Shown here one piece after another: positions 9,019 through 18,620 of a stretch of DNA of 64,000 bases. Under the pieces are notes generated by a model. It did not search any database, was not told where the DNA came from, and saw nothing but the letters and a program-made list of their open reading frames with translations. Numbering within the stretch: the stretch's first letter is position 1; each line of letters opens with the position of its first letter. A program made the translations under genes and the position numbers. Origin of the DNA: Chryseobacterium sp. 18061 (GTDB taxonomy: Bacteria > Pseudomonadota > Gammaproteobacteria > Enterobacterales > Enterobacteriaceae); NCBI GenBank assembly GCA_902706205.1, contig CACSKA010000010.1, positions 124,001 through 188,000 of the forward strand. Direction: 5' to 3'.

Positions 9019-10386
9019 TTAAGCGCGGACGGCTTTAGCCCCTTTCTGTTTAACCATGTAGCCAATGCCCAGAATCACAATCCACACCGGGATCAGATAG
9101 ACGGAGATGGCCATGCCCGGCGTCATCAGCATGATGACCAGCACCGCGGCAACGGTAAACAGGCAAATCCAGTTCCCCAGTGGATAGAACAGGGCAGGGA
9201 AGCGCGTGGCGACGCCCTGCTGTTTCTTCGCGCGGCGGAATTTGATGTGCGCCAGGCTAATCATCGCCCAGTTAATCACCAGAGCAGACACAACCAGCGC
9301 CATCAGCAGGCCAAATGCAGATTCCGGCGCCAGGTAGTTGATCAGCACACACAGCGCGGTGAACAGCGCAGAAACCAGAATGGTGTTAACCGGCACGCCA
9401 CGTTTGTCGACTTTAGACAGTGCTTTCGGGGCGTTGCCTTGCTGCGACAGGCCGAACAGCATACGACTGTTACAGTATACACAGCTGTTATACACCGACA
9501 GCGCGGCGGTCAGCACCACTACATTCAGGGCGTTAGCCACGAAGGTGTCACCGAGTTCGTGGAAGATAAGCACGAACGGGCTGGTGTCTGAGGTGACGCG
9601 CGTCCACGGCATCAGCGACAGCAGCACCGCCAGCGAGCCCACATAGAAGATAAGGATCCGGTAGATAACCTGGTTGGTGGCTTTCGGGATGCTTTTCTGC
9701 GGATCATCGGCTTCAGCGGCAGTGATACCGACCAGCTCGAGGCCGCCGAAAGAGAACATGATGATCGCCATCATCATCACCAGTCCATGTATGCCATGCG
9801 GCAGGAAACCGCCCTGCTCCCAGAGGTTGCGCACGGTAGCCTGCGGGCCGCCATTGCCGCTGAACAGCAGCCAGCCGCCGAACAGGATCATTGCTACAAC
9901 TGCGACCACTTTGATAATCGCGAACCAGAACTCCATCTCCCCGAACACTTTAACGTTGGTCAGATTGATGAGGTTAATGGCCACGAAGAACACCGCAGCT
10001 GACGCCCAGGTTGGGATTTCAGGCCACCAGAACTGGATGTACTTCCCGACCGCCGTCAGCTCTGCCATCGCGACCAGCACGTACAGCACCCAGTAGTTCC
10101 AGCCGGAAGCGAAACCGGCAAAGTTGCCCCAGTACTTATAGGCAAAGTGGCTAAAGGAACCGGCAACCGGCTCTTCTACCACCATTTCCCCTAACTGACG
10201 CATGATCAGAAAGGCCACAAAACCTGCTATCGCATAGCCGAGAATAATCCCCGGCCCTGCGGATTGAATAACGGAGGCGCTGCCCAGAAACAGACCCGTT
10301 CCGATAGCTCCACCCAGCGCAATCAGCTGAATGTGGCGGTTTTTAAGGCCGCGCTTCAGCTGTTCGCCTTGCTGTTGACCTTCCAT
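9019..10386 (-). CDS. aroP: Aromatic amino acid permease AroP
   Basis: AroP is the general inner-membrane importer of phenylalanine, tyrosine and tryptophan, of the amino acid-polyamine-organocation (APC) superfamily. The product is 455 aa (E. coli 457) with about 12 hydrophobic segments. The first carries the APC signature LIALGGAIGTGLFLGSAS, followed by GEMVVEEPVAGSF. It lies in the same orientation and position relative to pdhR as in E. coli. A TyrR-type box lies upstream at 10473-10490, consistent with TyrR repression. A strong terminator follows. Confidence 0.96.
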   Translation of the reverse strand: MEGQQQGEQLKRGLKNRHIQLIALGGAIGTGLFLGSASVIQSAGPGIILGYAIAGFVAFLIMRQLGEMVVEEPVAGSFSHFAYKYWGNFAGFASGWNYWVLYVLVAMAELTAVGKYIQFWWPEIPTWASAAVFFVAINLINLTNVKVFGEMEFWFAIIKVVAVVAMILFGGWLLFSGNGGPQATVRNLWEQGGFLPHGIHGLVMMMAIIMFSFGGLELVGITAAEADDPQKSIPKATNQVIYRILIFYVGSLAVLLSLMPWTRVTSDTSPFVLIFHELGDTFVANALNVVVLTAALSVYNSCVYCNSRMLFGLSQQGNAPKALSKVDKRGVPVNTILVSALFTALCVLINYLAPESAFGLLMALVVSALVINWAMISLAHIKFRRAKKQQGVATRFPALFYPLGNWICLFTVAAVLVIMLMTPGMAISVYLIPVWIVILGIGYMVKQKGAKAVRA

Positions 10387-10472
10387 TATGAAACCTCGTG
10401 ATTGATTGTTTTCTCTACGCTTTTATAAGAACCGAGGTTCTAAGCGCGTGTCGTTATGAACTTTCCATATCC

Positions 10473-10490
10473 TGTACATTATTTTTTACA
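10473..10490. promoter_or_regulatory. TyrR box upstream of aroP
   Basis: TGTACATTATTTTTTACA matches the TyrR consensus TGTAAA-N6-TTTACA with one mismatch. It lies about 87 bases upstream of the aroP start codon, as expected for TyrR control of aroP. Confidence 0.7.
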
Positions 10491-10851
10491 GAGCAGAGGT
10501 CTGAAAGTTATTCGAGAGTCTTCCGCAGTTGGGAGAATAGTGGTAAGTGCGCCTGAATGCACCTGCTTTATGAAGGGGTGATGACGAGTTGCATAAAAAG
10601 AAAGCAAATGTAAATGCGGGAAGGGAGTAGATCGGTAGTCTGATATTTAGACGTTACGGGGAGAACATGAATGTTAATGCATTTTTTGTGGTGTTGAATC
10701 GGTTCAGGTTGCACATTTTTTCGTTTCCGCCAGGTTAAATCTCCTCCTTTATAGGTAAACGCGACATTTGTGCAAAGTTACAATTCTGAAACGTGTCTTC
10801 TGTAAGGTTGTTAAAATGTGCCGGGTTTACTGATTTCAATCAAAACCTGTA

Positions 10852-10880
10852 TGGACAGAAGGTGAATACTTTGTTACTTT
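10852..10880 (+). promoter_or_regulatory. pdhR-aceEF-lpd promoter
   Basis: TGGACA (10852-10857) and TACTTT (10875-10880) are spaced by 17 bases. This is the same arrangement as the E. coli pdh promoter as I recall it. Confidence 0.75.
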
Positions 10881-10896
10881 AGCGTCACGAACTATG

Positions 10897-10913
10897 AATT
10901 GGTAAGACCAATT
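10897..10913. promoter_or_regulatory. PdhR operator
   Basis: AATTGGTAAGACCAATT is a near-perfect palindrome matching the PdhR site ATTGGTATGACCAAT. It lies about 11-27 bases after the predicted start, so PdhR should repress its own operon until pyruvate releases it. Confidence 0.9.
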
Positions 10914-10946
10914 GACTCCGGGTAAAATGGCTTGAGACAGGGAACC

Positions 10947-11711
10947 ATGGCCTACAGCAAAATCCGCCAACCAAAACTATCCGATGTGATTGAGCAGCAG
11001 CTGGAGTTTTTGATCCTTGAGGGGACGCTGCGCCCCGGTGAAAAACTCCCGCCTGAACGCGAACTGGCAAAACAGTTCGACGTGTCCCGACCCTCTCTGC
11101 GTGAGGCGATCCAACGTCTCGAAGCGAAGGGCCTTCTGCTTCGTCGCCAGGGAGGCGGTACCTTTGTTCAAAGTAGCCTTTGGCAGAGCTTCAGCGATCC
11201 GCTGGTAGAATTGCTCTCCGACCACCCTGAATCCCAATTTGATCTGCTGGAAACCCGCCACGCACTGGAAGGTATTGCCGCGTACTATGCTGCTTTACGC
11301 AGTAACGAAGAAGATCGTACGCGTATCCGCGAGCTGCACCGCGCGATTGAAGTCGCTCAGCAGTCCGGCGATCTTGATGCCGAATCCAGCGCTGTCGTCC
11401 AGTATCAAATTGCCGTCACCGAAGCCGCCCATAATGTGGTCTTACTCCATCTGCTACGCTGCATGGAACCTATGCTCGCGCAGAACGTTCGACAGAACTT
11501 TGAATTGCTGTATGCCAGTCGGGAAATGCTTCCGCTGGTCAGCAGCCATCGCACTCGTGTTTTCGAGGCGATAATGGCCAGAGAGCCGGAGCAGGCACGA
11601 GAAGCGTCGCACCGTCACCTGGCCTTCATTGAGGAAATCTTGCTGGACCGCAGCCGAGAGCAAAGTCGTCGAGACCGCTCGCTTCGCCGCCTACAGCAAC
11701 GGAAGGACTAG
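10947..11711 (+). CDS. pdhR: Pyruvate-responsive GntR-family repressor PdhR
   Basis: PdhR represses the pdh operon and respiratory genes, and pyruvate relieves it. The product is 254 aa, as in E. coli. The winged helix-turn-helix spans about residues 9-70 ([37 protein letters not shown]), and the rest is an FCD ligand-binding domain with [15 protein letters not shown] and [10 protein letters not shown]. The ATG start follows CAGGGA; a longer reading frame from TTG at 10932 is not needed. It is first in the operon before aceE. Confidence 0.97.
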   Translation: MAYSKIRQPKLSDVIEQQLEFLILEGTLRPGEKLPPERELAKQFDVSRPSLREAIQRLEAKGLLLRRQGGGTFVQSSLWQSFSDPLVELLSDHPESQFDLLETRHALEGIAAYYAALRSNEEDRTRIRELHRAIEVAQQSGDLDAESSAVVQYQIAVTEAAHNVVLLHLLRCMEPMLAQNVRQNFELLYASREMLPLVSSHRTRVFEAIMAREPEQAREASHRHLAFIEEILLDRSREQSRRDRSLRRLQQRKD

Positions 11712-11761
11712 CATCATCTGATTTTTATGCGCCAGTTTTTAGAGCGCGGCAACTAAACGCA

Positions 11762-11828
11762 GAACCTGTCTTATTGCGCTTTCCATTGCCTGAAATATGA
11801 AGGGCAGAAAACGCAATGGGACAGGTTC
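11762..11828 (+). other. Long hairpin in the aceE leader
   Basis: GAACCTGTCTTATTGCG (11762-11778) pairs with CGCAATGGGACAGGTTC (11812-11828) over 17 bp, with two G-T pairs and a 33-base loop that can itself fold. It ends about 40 bases before the aceE start. The right arm and the following GTTATTAGATAGATAAGGAA are conserved in E. coli as I recall it. A role in mRNA stability or processing between pdhR and aceE is inference. Confidence 0.6.
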
Positions 11829-11869
11829 CAGACTAATCAACGTTATTAGATAGATAAGGAATACCCCCC

Positions 11870-14533
11870 ATGTCAGACCGTTTGCAAAATGACGTGGATC
11901 CGATCGAAACTCGCGACTGGCTACAGGCGATCGAATCGGTCATCCGTGAAGAAGGTGTTGAGCGCGCTCAGTATCTGATTGATCAGCTGCTTTCCGAAGC
12001 CCGCAAAGGCGGTGTGAGCGTGGCAGCTGGAGCCGGGGCAAGCAATTATGTGAATACAATTGCCGTTGAAGATGAGCCGGAATATCCGGGCGATCTGGAT
12101 CTGGAACGCCGCATCCGTTCAGCTATCCGCTGGAACGCGATCATGACCGTTCTGCGCGCATCCAAAAAAGATTTGGAACTGGGTGGCCATATGTCCTCCT
12201 TCCAGTCTTCTGCGACCATTTATGAAGTGTGCTACAACCACTTCTTCCGTGCACGCAACGAGCAAGATGGCGGCGACCTGGTGTACTTCCAGGGTCACAT
12301 CTCTCCTGGCGTTTACGCACGTGCATTCCTTGAAGGTCGTCTGACCGAAGAGCAGATGAACAACTTCCGTCAGGAAGTTCACGGTAACGGTCTGTCTTCT
12401 TACCCGCACCCGAAACTGATGCCAGAATTCTGGCAGTTCCCGACCGTTTCCATGGGTCTGGGCCCAATCGGTGCTATTTACCAGGCTAAGTTCCTGAAAT
12501 ATCTGGAACACCGTGGCCTGAAAGATACCTCTAAGCAGACTGTTTACGCCTTCCTGGGTGACGGCGAGATGGACGAACCAGAATCCAAGGGTGCTATCAC
12601 CATCGCAACCCGCGACAAGCTGGACAACCTGTGCTTCATCATCAACTGTAACCTCCAGCGCCTGGATGGCCCGGTCACCGGTAACGGCAAAATCGTTAAC
12701 GAACTGGAAGGCATCTTCAGCGGTGCTGGCTGGAACGTGGTGAAAGTCATGTGGGGCGGTCGTTGGGATGAGCTGCTGCGTCAAGACACCAGCGGCAAGC
12801 TGATTCAGCTGATGAACGAAACCGTTGATGGCGACTACCAGACCTTCAAATCCAAAAACGGCGCTTACGTACGTGAGCACTTCTTCGGTAAATATCCTGA
12901 AACCGCCGCACTGGTTGCAGACTGGACTGATGAGCAGATCTGGGCGCTGAACCGTGGTGGTCACGATCCGAAGAAAGTCTACGCTGCACTGAAAAATGCG
13001 CAGGACACCAAAGGTAAAGCGACTGTCATCCTTGCACATACCGTTAAAGGCTATGGCATGGGCGAAACTGCCGAAGGCAAGAACATCGCTCACCAGGTGA
13101 AGAAAATGAACATGGACGGCGTTCGTTACGTCCGCGATCGTTTCAACGTACCGGTTACCGATGCTGACATCGAAAAACTGCCGTACGTCACCTTCGCTGA
13201 AGGTTCTGAAGAACACACCTACCTGCACGCACAGCGTCAGAAGCTGCATGGCTACCTGCCAAGCCGCCAGGTGAACTTCTCCGAGAAACTGGAAATGCCT
13301 GCGCTGGCAGACTTCTCTCCGCTGCTGGAAGAGCAGAACAAAGAGATCTCTACCACCATCGCTTTCGTTCGTGCCCTGAACGTGATGCTGAAGAACCCGT
13401 CTATCAAAGAGCGCCTGGTTCCGATCCTCGCCGATGAAGCGCGTACCTTCGGTATGGAAGGTCTGTTCCGTCAGATTGGTATCTACAGCTCCAATGGTCA
13501 GCAGTACACCCCGCAGGACCGTGAGCAGGTAGCGTATTACAAAGAAGACGAGAAAGGTCAGATCCTGCAGGAAGGTATCAACGAACTGGGTGCCGGCGCA
13601 TCCTGGTTGGCGGCTGCGACATCTTACAGCACCAACAACCTGCCAATGATCCCGTTCTACATCTACTACTCCATGTTCGGTTTCCAGCGTATCGGTGACC
13701 TGTGCTGGCAGGCAGGCGATCAGCAGGCTCGTGGCTTCCTGGTCGGTGGTACTTCCGGTCGTACAACCCTGAACGGTGAAGGTCTGCAGCACGAAGATGG
13801 TCACAGCCATATTCAGTCTCTGACTATCCCGAACTGTATCTCTTATGATCCGTCTTACGCATACGAAGTTGCTGTCATCATGCATGACGGTCTGGTTCGC
13901 ATGTACGGTGAAGCGCAAGAGAATGTGTTCTATTACATCACCACGCTGAACGAAAACTACCACATGCCGGCGATGCCGGAAGGTGCCGAGGAAGGTATCC
14001 GTAAAGGTATCTACAAACTCGAAACCGTTGCGGGTAACAAAGGTAAAGTTCAGCTGCTGGGCTCCGGTTCTATCCTGCGTCACGTCCGTGAAGCAGCGCA
14101 GATCCTGGCCAACGATTACGGCGTGGGCTCTGACGTGTACTCCGTCACCTCCTTCACTGAACTGGCCCGTGACGGTCAGGACTGTGAACGCTGGAACATG
14201 CTGCACCCGATGGAAACTCCGCGCGTTCCGTACATCGCTCAGGTGATGAACGACGCACCGGCAGTTGCATCGACTGACTATATGAAACTGTTTGCTGAAC
14301 AGGTTCGTACTTATGTACCGGCTGATGATTACCGCGTACTGGGTACCGACGGCTTTGGTCGCTCCGACAGCCGTGAAAACCTGCGTCACCACTTCGAAGT
14401 TGATGCTTCTTATGTGGTTGTTGCAGCCTTGGGCGAACTGGCCAAACGTGGTGAAATCGACAAGAAAGTGGTAGCGGAAGCGATCACCAAGTTCAACATC
14501 GATGCAGATAAAGTTAACCCGCGTCTGGCGTAA
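11870..14533 (+). CDS. aceE: Pyruvate dehydrogenase E1 component
   Basis: AceE is the homodimeric thiamine-diphosphate E1 subunit that decarboxylates pyruvate and acetylates the lipoyl groups of AceF. The product is 887 aa, as in E. coli. The ThDP-binding motif is seen as [10 protein letters not shown] followed about 27 residues later by [31 protein letters not shown] and [10 protein letters not shown] match conserved active-site loops. The start follows AAGGAA. It is followed after 14 bases by aceF and preceded by the conserved leader hairpin. Confidence 0.99.
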   Translation: MSDRLQNDVDPIETRDWLQAIESVIREEGVERAQYLIDQLLSEARKGGVSVAAGAGASNYVNTIAVEDEPEYPGDLDLERRIRSAIRWNAIMTVLRASKKDLELGGHMSSFQSSATIYEVCYNHFFRARNEQDGGDLVYFQGHISPGVYARAFLEGRLTEEQMNNFRQEVHGNGLSSYPHPKLMPEFWQFPTVSMGLGPIGAIYQAKFLKYLEHRGLKDTSKQTVYAFLGDGEMDEPESKGAITIATRDKLDNLCFIINCNLQRLDGPVTGNGKIVNELEGIFSGAGWNVVKVMWGGRWDELLRQDTSGKLIQLMNETVDGDYQTFKSKNGAYVREHFFGKYPETAALVADWTDEQIWALNRGGHDPKKVYAALKNAQDTKGKATVILAHTVKGYGMGETAEGKNIAHQVKKMNMDGVRYVRDRFNVPVTDADIEKLPYVTFAEGSEEHTYLHAQRQKLHGYLPSRQVNFSEKLEMPALADFSPLLEEQNKEISTTIAFVRALNVMLKNPSIKERLVPILADEARTFGMEGLFRQIGIYSSNGQQYTPQDREQVAYYKEDEKGQILQEGINELGAGASWLAAATSYSTNNLPMIPFYIYYSMFGFQRIGDLCWQAGDQQARGFLVGGTSGRTTLNGEGLQHEDGHSHIQSLTIPNCISYDPSYAYEVAVIMHDGLVRMYGEAQENVFYYITTLNENYHMPAMPEGAEEGIRKGIYKLETVAGNKGKVQLLGSGSILRHVREAAQILANDYGVGSDVYSVTSFTELARDGQDCERWNMLHPMETPRVPYIAQVMNDAPAVASTDYMKLFAEQVRTYVPADDYRVLGTDGFGRSDSRENLRHHFEVDASYVVVAALGELAKRGEIDKKVVAEAITKFNIDADKVNPRLA

Positions 14534-14547
14534 GAGGTAAGAGAATA

Positions 14548-15420
14548 ATGGCTATCGAAATCAATGTGCCGGACATCGGGGCTGATGAAGTTGAAATCAC
14601 CGAGATCCTGGTCAAACCAGGCGACAAAGTTGAAGTTGAACAGTCGCTGATCACCGTAGAAGGCGATAAAGCCTCTATGGAAGTTCCGTCTCCGCAGGCT
14701 GGCATCGTTAAAGAGATCAAAGTCTCTGTCGGTGACAAAACTGAGACCGGTAAACTGATCATGATTTTCGATTCCGCCGACGGTGCAGCAGCAGCTGCAC
14801 CTGCCAAGGCAGAAGAGAAGACAGAAGCGGCACCTGCTGCTGCCCCAGCTGCGGCTGCGGCAAAAGACGTTAACGTACCGGATATCGGCGACGACGAAGT
14901 TGAAGTCACCGAAATCCTGGTCAAAGTGGGCGACACCGTTGCCGCTGAGCAGTCTCTGATCACCGTTGAAGGCGACAAAGCCTCAATGGAAGTTCCGGCA
15001 CCGTTCGCAGGCACTGTGAAAGAGATCAAAATCAACACCGGCGACAAAGTGTCTACCGGCTCCCTGATTATGGTCTTCGAAGTGGCGGGTGCTGCACCTG
15101 CTGCCGCTCCGGCACAGTCTGCAGCTCCGGCTGCTGCAGCGGCTCCTGCTGCGACTGGCGCAAAAGACGTTAACGTACCGGACATCGGCGGTGACGAAGT
15201 TGAAGTAACCGAAGTGATGGTGAAAGTGGGCGACAAAGTTGCCGCTGAACAGTCACTGATCACCGTAGAAGGTGACAAGGCTTCAATGGAAGTTCCGGCT
15301 CCGTTCGCAGGTACCGTAAAAGAAATCAAAATCAGCACCGGCGACAAAGTGTCTACCGGCTCTCTGATCATGGTCTTCGAAGTGGAAGGCGCAGCACCTG
15401 CTGCGGCTCCGGCTGCTGCA
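14548..15420 (+). repeat. Three tandem lipoyl-domain repeats in aceF
   Basis: Three coding repeats of about 300 bases encode the lipoyl domains. Domains 2 and 3 differ at about 6 of 75 residues, which suggests recent duplication or gene conversion. Confidence 0.85.
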
Positions 15421-16437
15421 CCAGCGGCCGCCGCTCCGGCACCGGCTAAAGCAGCACCTGCTGCAGCTCCGGCTGCGAAAGCAGAAGGCAAATCAGAGTT
15501 TGCTGAGAACGACGCTTACGTTCACGCGACTCCGCTTATCCGTCGTCTGGCACGCGAATTCGGCGTTAACCTGGCAAAAGTGAAAGGTTCCGGTCGTAAA
15601 GGCCGTATCCTGCGCGAAGACGTTCAGGCTTACGTGAAAGACGCAGTGAAACGCGCTGAGTCAGCACCTGCTGCCGCAAGCGGTGGTGGTCTGCCAGGCA
15701 TGCTGCCATGGCCGAAAGTGGACTTCAGCAAGTTCGGCGAAATCGAAGAAGTGGAAATGGGCCGCATCCAGAAAATCTCTGGTGCTAACCTGAGCCGTAA
15801 CTGGGTGATGATCCCGCACGTTACCCACTTCGACAAAACCGATATCACTGATCTGGAAGCGTTCCGTAAACAGCAGAACGAAGAAGCGGCTAAGCGCAAG
15901 CTGGACGTGAAGTTCACCCCAGTGGTGTTCATCATGAAAGCGGTTGCAACTGCACTTGAGCAGATGCCACGTTTCAACAGCTCTCTGTCTGAAGATGGCC
16001 AGAAACTGACGCTGAAGAAATACATCAACGTCGGCGTCGCGGTTGATACCCCGAACGGCCTGGTTGTTCCGGTCTTTAAAGATGTGAACAAGAAGAGCAT
16101 CACCGAACTGTCTCGCGAACTGATGGCTATCTCCAAGAAAGCCCGTGATGGCAAGCTGACCGCTGGCGAAATGCAGGGCGGTTGTTTCACCATCTCCAGC
16201 CTCGGCGGGATCGGGACGACTCACTTCGCGCCAATCGTGAATGCGCCAGAAGTGGCCATACTCGGTGTGTCCAAGTCGGCGATGGAGCCGGTGTGGAACG
16301 GTAAAGAGTTCGTACCGCGTCTGATGATGCCTATGTCTCTTTCCTTCGACCACCGTGTCATCGATGGTGCTGATGGTGCTCGCTTCATTACCATCATCAA
16401 CAACACCCTGGCTGACATTCGCCGCCTGGTGATGTAA
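14548..16437 (+). CDS. aceF: Dihydrolipoyllysine acetyltransferase (PDH E2)
   Basis: AceF forms the 24-mer core of the pyruvate dehydrogenase complex and transfers acetyl groups from lipoyl-lysine to CoA. The 629-aa protein has three N-terminal lipoyl domains, each with the lipoylated lysine in GDKASMEVP, joined by Ala/Pro-rich swinging linkers. A peripheral E1/E3-binding domain follows ([23 protein letters not shown]), then the catalytic domain ending with the active-site [13 protein letters not shown]. Lipoyl domains 2 and 3 are almost identical while the first differs more. A terminator follows, and lpd has its own promoter. Confidence 0.99.
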   Translation: MAIEINVPDIGADEVEITEILVKPGDKVEVEQSLITVEGDKASMEVPSPQAGIVKEIKVSVGDKTETGKLIMIFDSADGAAAAAPAKAEEKTEAAPAAAPAAAAAKDVNVPDIGDDEVEVTEILVKVGDTVAAEQSLITVEGDKASMEVPAPFAGTVKEIKINTGDKVSTGSLIMVFEVAGAAPAAAPAQSAAPAAAAAPAATGAKDVNVPDIGGDEVEVTEVMVKVGDKVAAEQSLITVEGDKASMEVPAPFAGTVKEIKISTGDKVSTGSLIMVFEVEGAAPAAAPAAAPAAAAPAPAKAAPAAAPAAKAEGKSEFAENDAYVHATPLIRRLAREFGVNLAKVKGSGRKGRILREDVQAYVKDAVKRAESAPAAASGGGLPGMLPWPKVDFSKFGEIEEVEMGRIQKISGANLSRNWVMIPHVTHFDKTDITDLEAFRKQQNEEAAKRKLDVKFTPVVFIMKAVATALEQMPRFNSSLSEDGQKLTLKKYINVGVAVDTPNGLVVPVFKDVNKKSITELSRELMAISKKARDGKLTAGEMQGGCFTISSLGGIGTTHFAPIVNAPEVAILGVSKSAMEPVWNGKEFVPRLMMPMSLSFDHRVIDGADGARFITIINNTLADIRRLVM

Positions 16438-16441
16438 GCGA

Positions 16442-16469
16442 AAAAGCCGGCCAATCGGCCGGCTTTTTT
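16442..16469 (+). terminator. Terminator after aceF
   Basis: AAAAGCCGGCC, loop AATC, then GGCCGGCTTTTTT forms a strong GC-rich stem with a T-run. It separates aceEF from lpd, which can also be transcribed from its own promoter. Confidence 0.9.
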
Positions 16470-16538
16470 CTGGTAATCTCATTACGCACCATGAGGTTAT
16501 CGTCGCAAAAAGACAATTCGTTTGCCGTTTGTTGTTTC

Positions 16539-16556
16539 AAAATTGTTAACAATTTT
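16539..16556. promoter_or_regulatory. 18-bp perfect palindrome in the lpd promoter
   Basis: AAAATTGTTAACAATTTT reads the same on both strands and overlaps the likely -10 region (TAAAAT follows directly). It is present in E. coli as I recall. The binding factor is not evident; ArcA-type GTTAAC content is a possibility. Confidence 0.6.
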
Positions 16557-16640
16557 GTAAAATACGGGCGGATAGAACATCCCGGTGGCAATGGGCGAAG
16601 TAAGACCAGGGATCGTCGGGAATAAATAACAGAGGTCATG

Positions 16641-18065
16641 ATGAGTACTGAAATCAAAACTCAGGTCGTCGTACTTGGGGCAGGCCCGGCAGGTTACTCC
16701 GCTGCCTTCCGTTGCGCTGATTTAGGTCTGGAAACCGTCATCGTCGAGCGTTACAGCACCCTCGGTGGTGTTTGTCTGAACGTCGGCTGTATCCCTTCTA
16801 AAGCGCTGCTGCACGTCGCGAAAGTTATCGAAGAAGCGAAAGCGCTGGCTGAACACGGTATCGTCTTCGGTGAGCCGAAAACGGATATCGACAAAATTCG
16901 TACCTGGAAAGAAAAAGTTATCACTCAGCTGACCGGCGGCCTCGCTGGCATGGCCAAAGGTCGTAAAGTAAAAGTGGTAAACGGTCTGGGTAAATTCACC
17001 GGTGCGAACACGCTGGAAGTGGAAGGCGAAAACGGCAAAACCGTTATCAACTTCGACAATGCGATCATCGCGGCGGGTTCCCGTCCGATCGAACTGCCGT
17101 TCATTCCGCATGAAGATCCGCGCGTGTGGGACTCCACCGACGCCCTGGAACTGAAAACCGTACCAAAACGCCTGCTGGTCATGGGTGGCGGTATCATCGG
17201 TCTGGAAATGGGTACGGTGTATCACTCTCTGGGTTCAGAGATTGACGTGGTTGAAATGTTCGACCAGGTTATCCCGGCTGCCGATAAAGACGTGGTTAAA
17301 GTCTTCACCAAGCGCATCAGCAAGAAATTCAACCTGATGCTGGAAACCAAAGTAACTGCCGTTGAAGCGAAAGAAGACGGTATTTACGTTTCCATGGAAG
17401 GCAAAAAAGCGCCTGCTGAAGCACAGCGCTATGACGCCGTGCTGGTCGCTATCGGCCGTGTACCGAACGGTAAAAACCTCGACGCGGGCAAAGCTGGCGT
17501 AGAAGTGGACGACCGTGGTTTCATCCGTGTTGACAAGCAGCTGCGTACTAACGTCCCTCACATCTTTGCTATCGGCGATATCGTCGGTCAGCCAATGCTG
17601 GCACACAAAGGTGTTCATGAAGGTCACGTTGCCGCTGAAGTTATCGCGGGCATGAAGCACTACTTCGACCCGAAAGTGATTCCATCTATCGCCTATACTG
17701 AGCCAGAAGTTGCCTGGGTTGGTCTGACGGAGAAAGAAGCGAAAGAGAAAGGCATCAGCTACGAAACCTCCACCTTCCCGTGGGCTGCTTCTGGCCGTGC
17801 TATCGCTTCCGATTGCGCAGACGGTATGACCAAACTGATTTTCGACAAAGAAACTCACCGTGTTATCGGTGGTGCGATTGTCGGTACCAACGGCGGCGAG
17901 CTGCTGGGTGAAATCGGTCTGGCTATCGAAATGGGCTGTGATGCAGAAGACATCGCTCTGACTATCCACGCTCACCCGACTCTGCACGAGTCCGTTGGCC
18001 TGGCGGCAGAAGTGTTCGAAGGTAGCATTACCGACCTGCCGAACCCGAAAGCGAAAAAGAAATAA
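16641..18065 (+). CDS. lpd: Dihydrolipoyl dehydrogenase (E3)
   Basis: Lpd is the FAD flavoprotein that reoxidises dihydrolipoamide with NAD+ in the pyruvate and 2-oxoglutarate dehydrogenase complexes and the glycine cleavage system. The ATG at 16641 gives 474 aa, as in E. coli; an adjacent ATG at 16638 is equally possible. The FAD-binding GAGPAGYSAAFR is at the N-terminus, the redox disulfide is in CLNVGCIPSK, the NAD site is GGGIIGLEMG, and the catalytic His-Glu pair is in HAHPTLHESV. It has its own promoter region and a strong terminator. Confidence 0.98.
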   Translation: MSTEIKTQVVVLGAGPAGYSAAFRCADLGLETVIVERYSTLGGVCLNVGCIPSKALLHVAKVIEEAKALAEHGIVFGEPKTDIDKIRTWKEKVITQLTGGLAGMAKGRKVKVVNGLGKFTGANTLEVEGENGKTVINFDNAIIAAGSRPIELPFIPHEDPRVWDSTDALELKTVPKRLLVMGGGIIGLEMGTVYHSLGSEIDVVEMFDQVIPAADKDVVKVFTKRISKKFNLMLETKVTAVEAKEDGIYVSMEGKKAPAEAQRYDAVLVAIGRVPNGKNLDAGKAGVEVDDRGFIRVDKQLRTNVPHIFAIGDIVGQPMLAHKGVHEGHVAAEVIAGMKHYFDPKVIPSIAYTEPEVAWVGLTEKEAKEKGISYETSTFPWAASGRAIASDCADGMTKLIFDKETHRVIGGAIVGTNGGELLGEIGLAIEMGCDAEDIALTIHAHPTLHESVGLAAEVFEGSITDLPNPKAKKK

Positions 18066-18081
18066 GATTTCTGAATGTAAT

Positions 18082-18106
18082 AAGCGGCCTGAGGGCCGCT
18101 TTTTTT
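18082..18106 (+). terminator. Terminator after lpd
   Basis: AAGCGGCC, TGAG loop, GGCCGCTT, followed by a run of T. Confidence 0.9.
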
Positions 18107-18255
18107 ATGCCCGCAGAAAGCCTGTGGATGCTCAGCGAAGTGGTAAGTTGTTTATTTAAAAACATTTCTGCGTAAATATCTGTGCACATCTATTCATTAC
18201 TTTGAAAATAATCACGGGGTAAACTTATAGTGTAAAAACTAGAGTGAGGTGCACT

Positions 18256-18540
18256 ATGAAAACTTTTCTGACTACCGCAGTGCTGGCGACGACGCTATTT
18301 TCCGGTCTGGCATTGGCTGATGATCCCGTCATCCCTTGGGCAGACAACAGCGGCGGTACTGAAACCACCCACATCGCGACGATGGGACAAAACCTGAATG
18401 CCCAGCATCAGGCGATCTCCAAAACCCAGGAAGGCGTTTGGGCCGCAAACTCCGGCAGCATTAAAGCCGATGAAAATGCGCTGACCAGCACACGTCCTGC
18501 CGTGGTCGAACAGCCTGGTCTGATGCCACATCAGGGCTAA
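18256..18540 (+). CDS. Small secreted protein of unknown function
   Basis: The ATG at 18256 follows GAGTGAGG and gives 94 aa. Residues 1-22 (MKTFLTTAVLATTLFSGLALA) are a clear signal peptide, leaving a mature chain of about 73 residues starting DDPVIPWADNSGG. It is hydrophilic, rich in Ala, Gln, Asn and Thr, and has no cysteine. I do not recognise a family. It is convergent with the HbpS-like gene and lies in the block absent from E. coli K-12, so a link to that envelope system is possible but unproven. Confidence 0.7.
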   Translation: MKTFLTTAVLATTLFSGLALADDPVIPWADNSGGTETTHIATMGQNLNAQHQAISKTQEGVWAANSGSIKADENALTSTRPAVVEQPGLMPHQG

Positions 18541-18560
18541 GTTACTGCTTAGCGGGCAAT

Positions 18561-18596
18561 AAAAAAGCAGAAGGATGTTTTCACATTCTTCTGCTT
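18561..18596 (-). terminator. Terminator of the HbpS-like gene
   Basis: AAGCAGAAGGATG (18565-18577) pairs with CATTCTTCTGCTT (18584-18596) over 13 bp with one G-T pair. On the minus strand it is followed by TTTTTTATT. Confidence 0.85.
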
Positions 18597-18620
18597 CAGT
18601 GTTCTGACCGACCAGACGTT

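Larger units (their letters stand above)
10387..10946. other. aroP-pdhR divergent intergenic region
   Basis: These 560 bases hold no credible gene. The aroP side contains the TyrR box. The pdhR side contains the pdh promoter and the PdhR operator. The middle part (about 10500-10800) is AT-rich and I see no further site I can name. E. coli has a gap of similar size here. Confidence 0.8.

Noticed and set aside
12119-14392. 757-codon open frame on the minus strand across aceE
   Set aside because: It lies wholly antisense to aceE, which is unmistakable. Highly expressed genes with strong codon bias often leave long open antisense frames. No family features were seen in it.
14514-15491. 325-codon Ala/Ser/Thr-rich frame antisense to aceF
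   Set aside because: It mirrors the repeated lipoyl domains and their Ala-rich linkers; the low-complexity repeats are a by-product of the sense strand.
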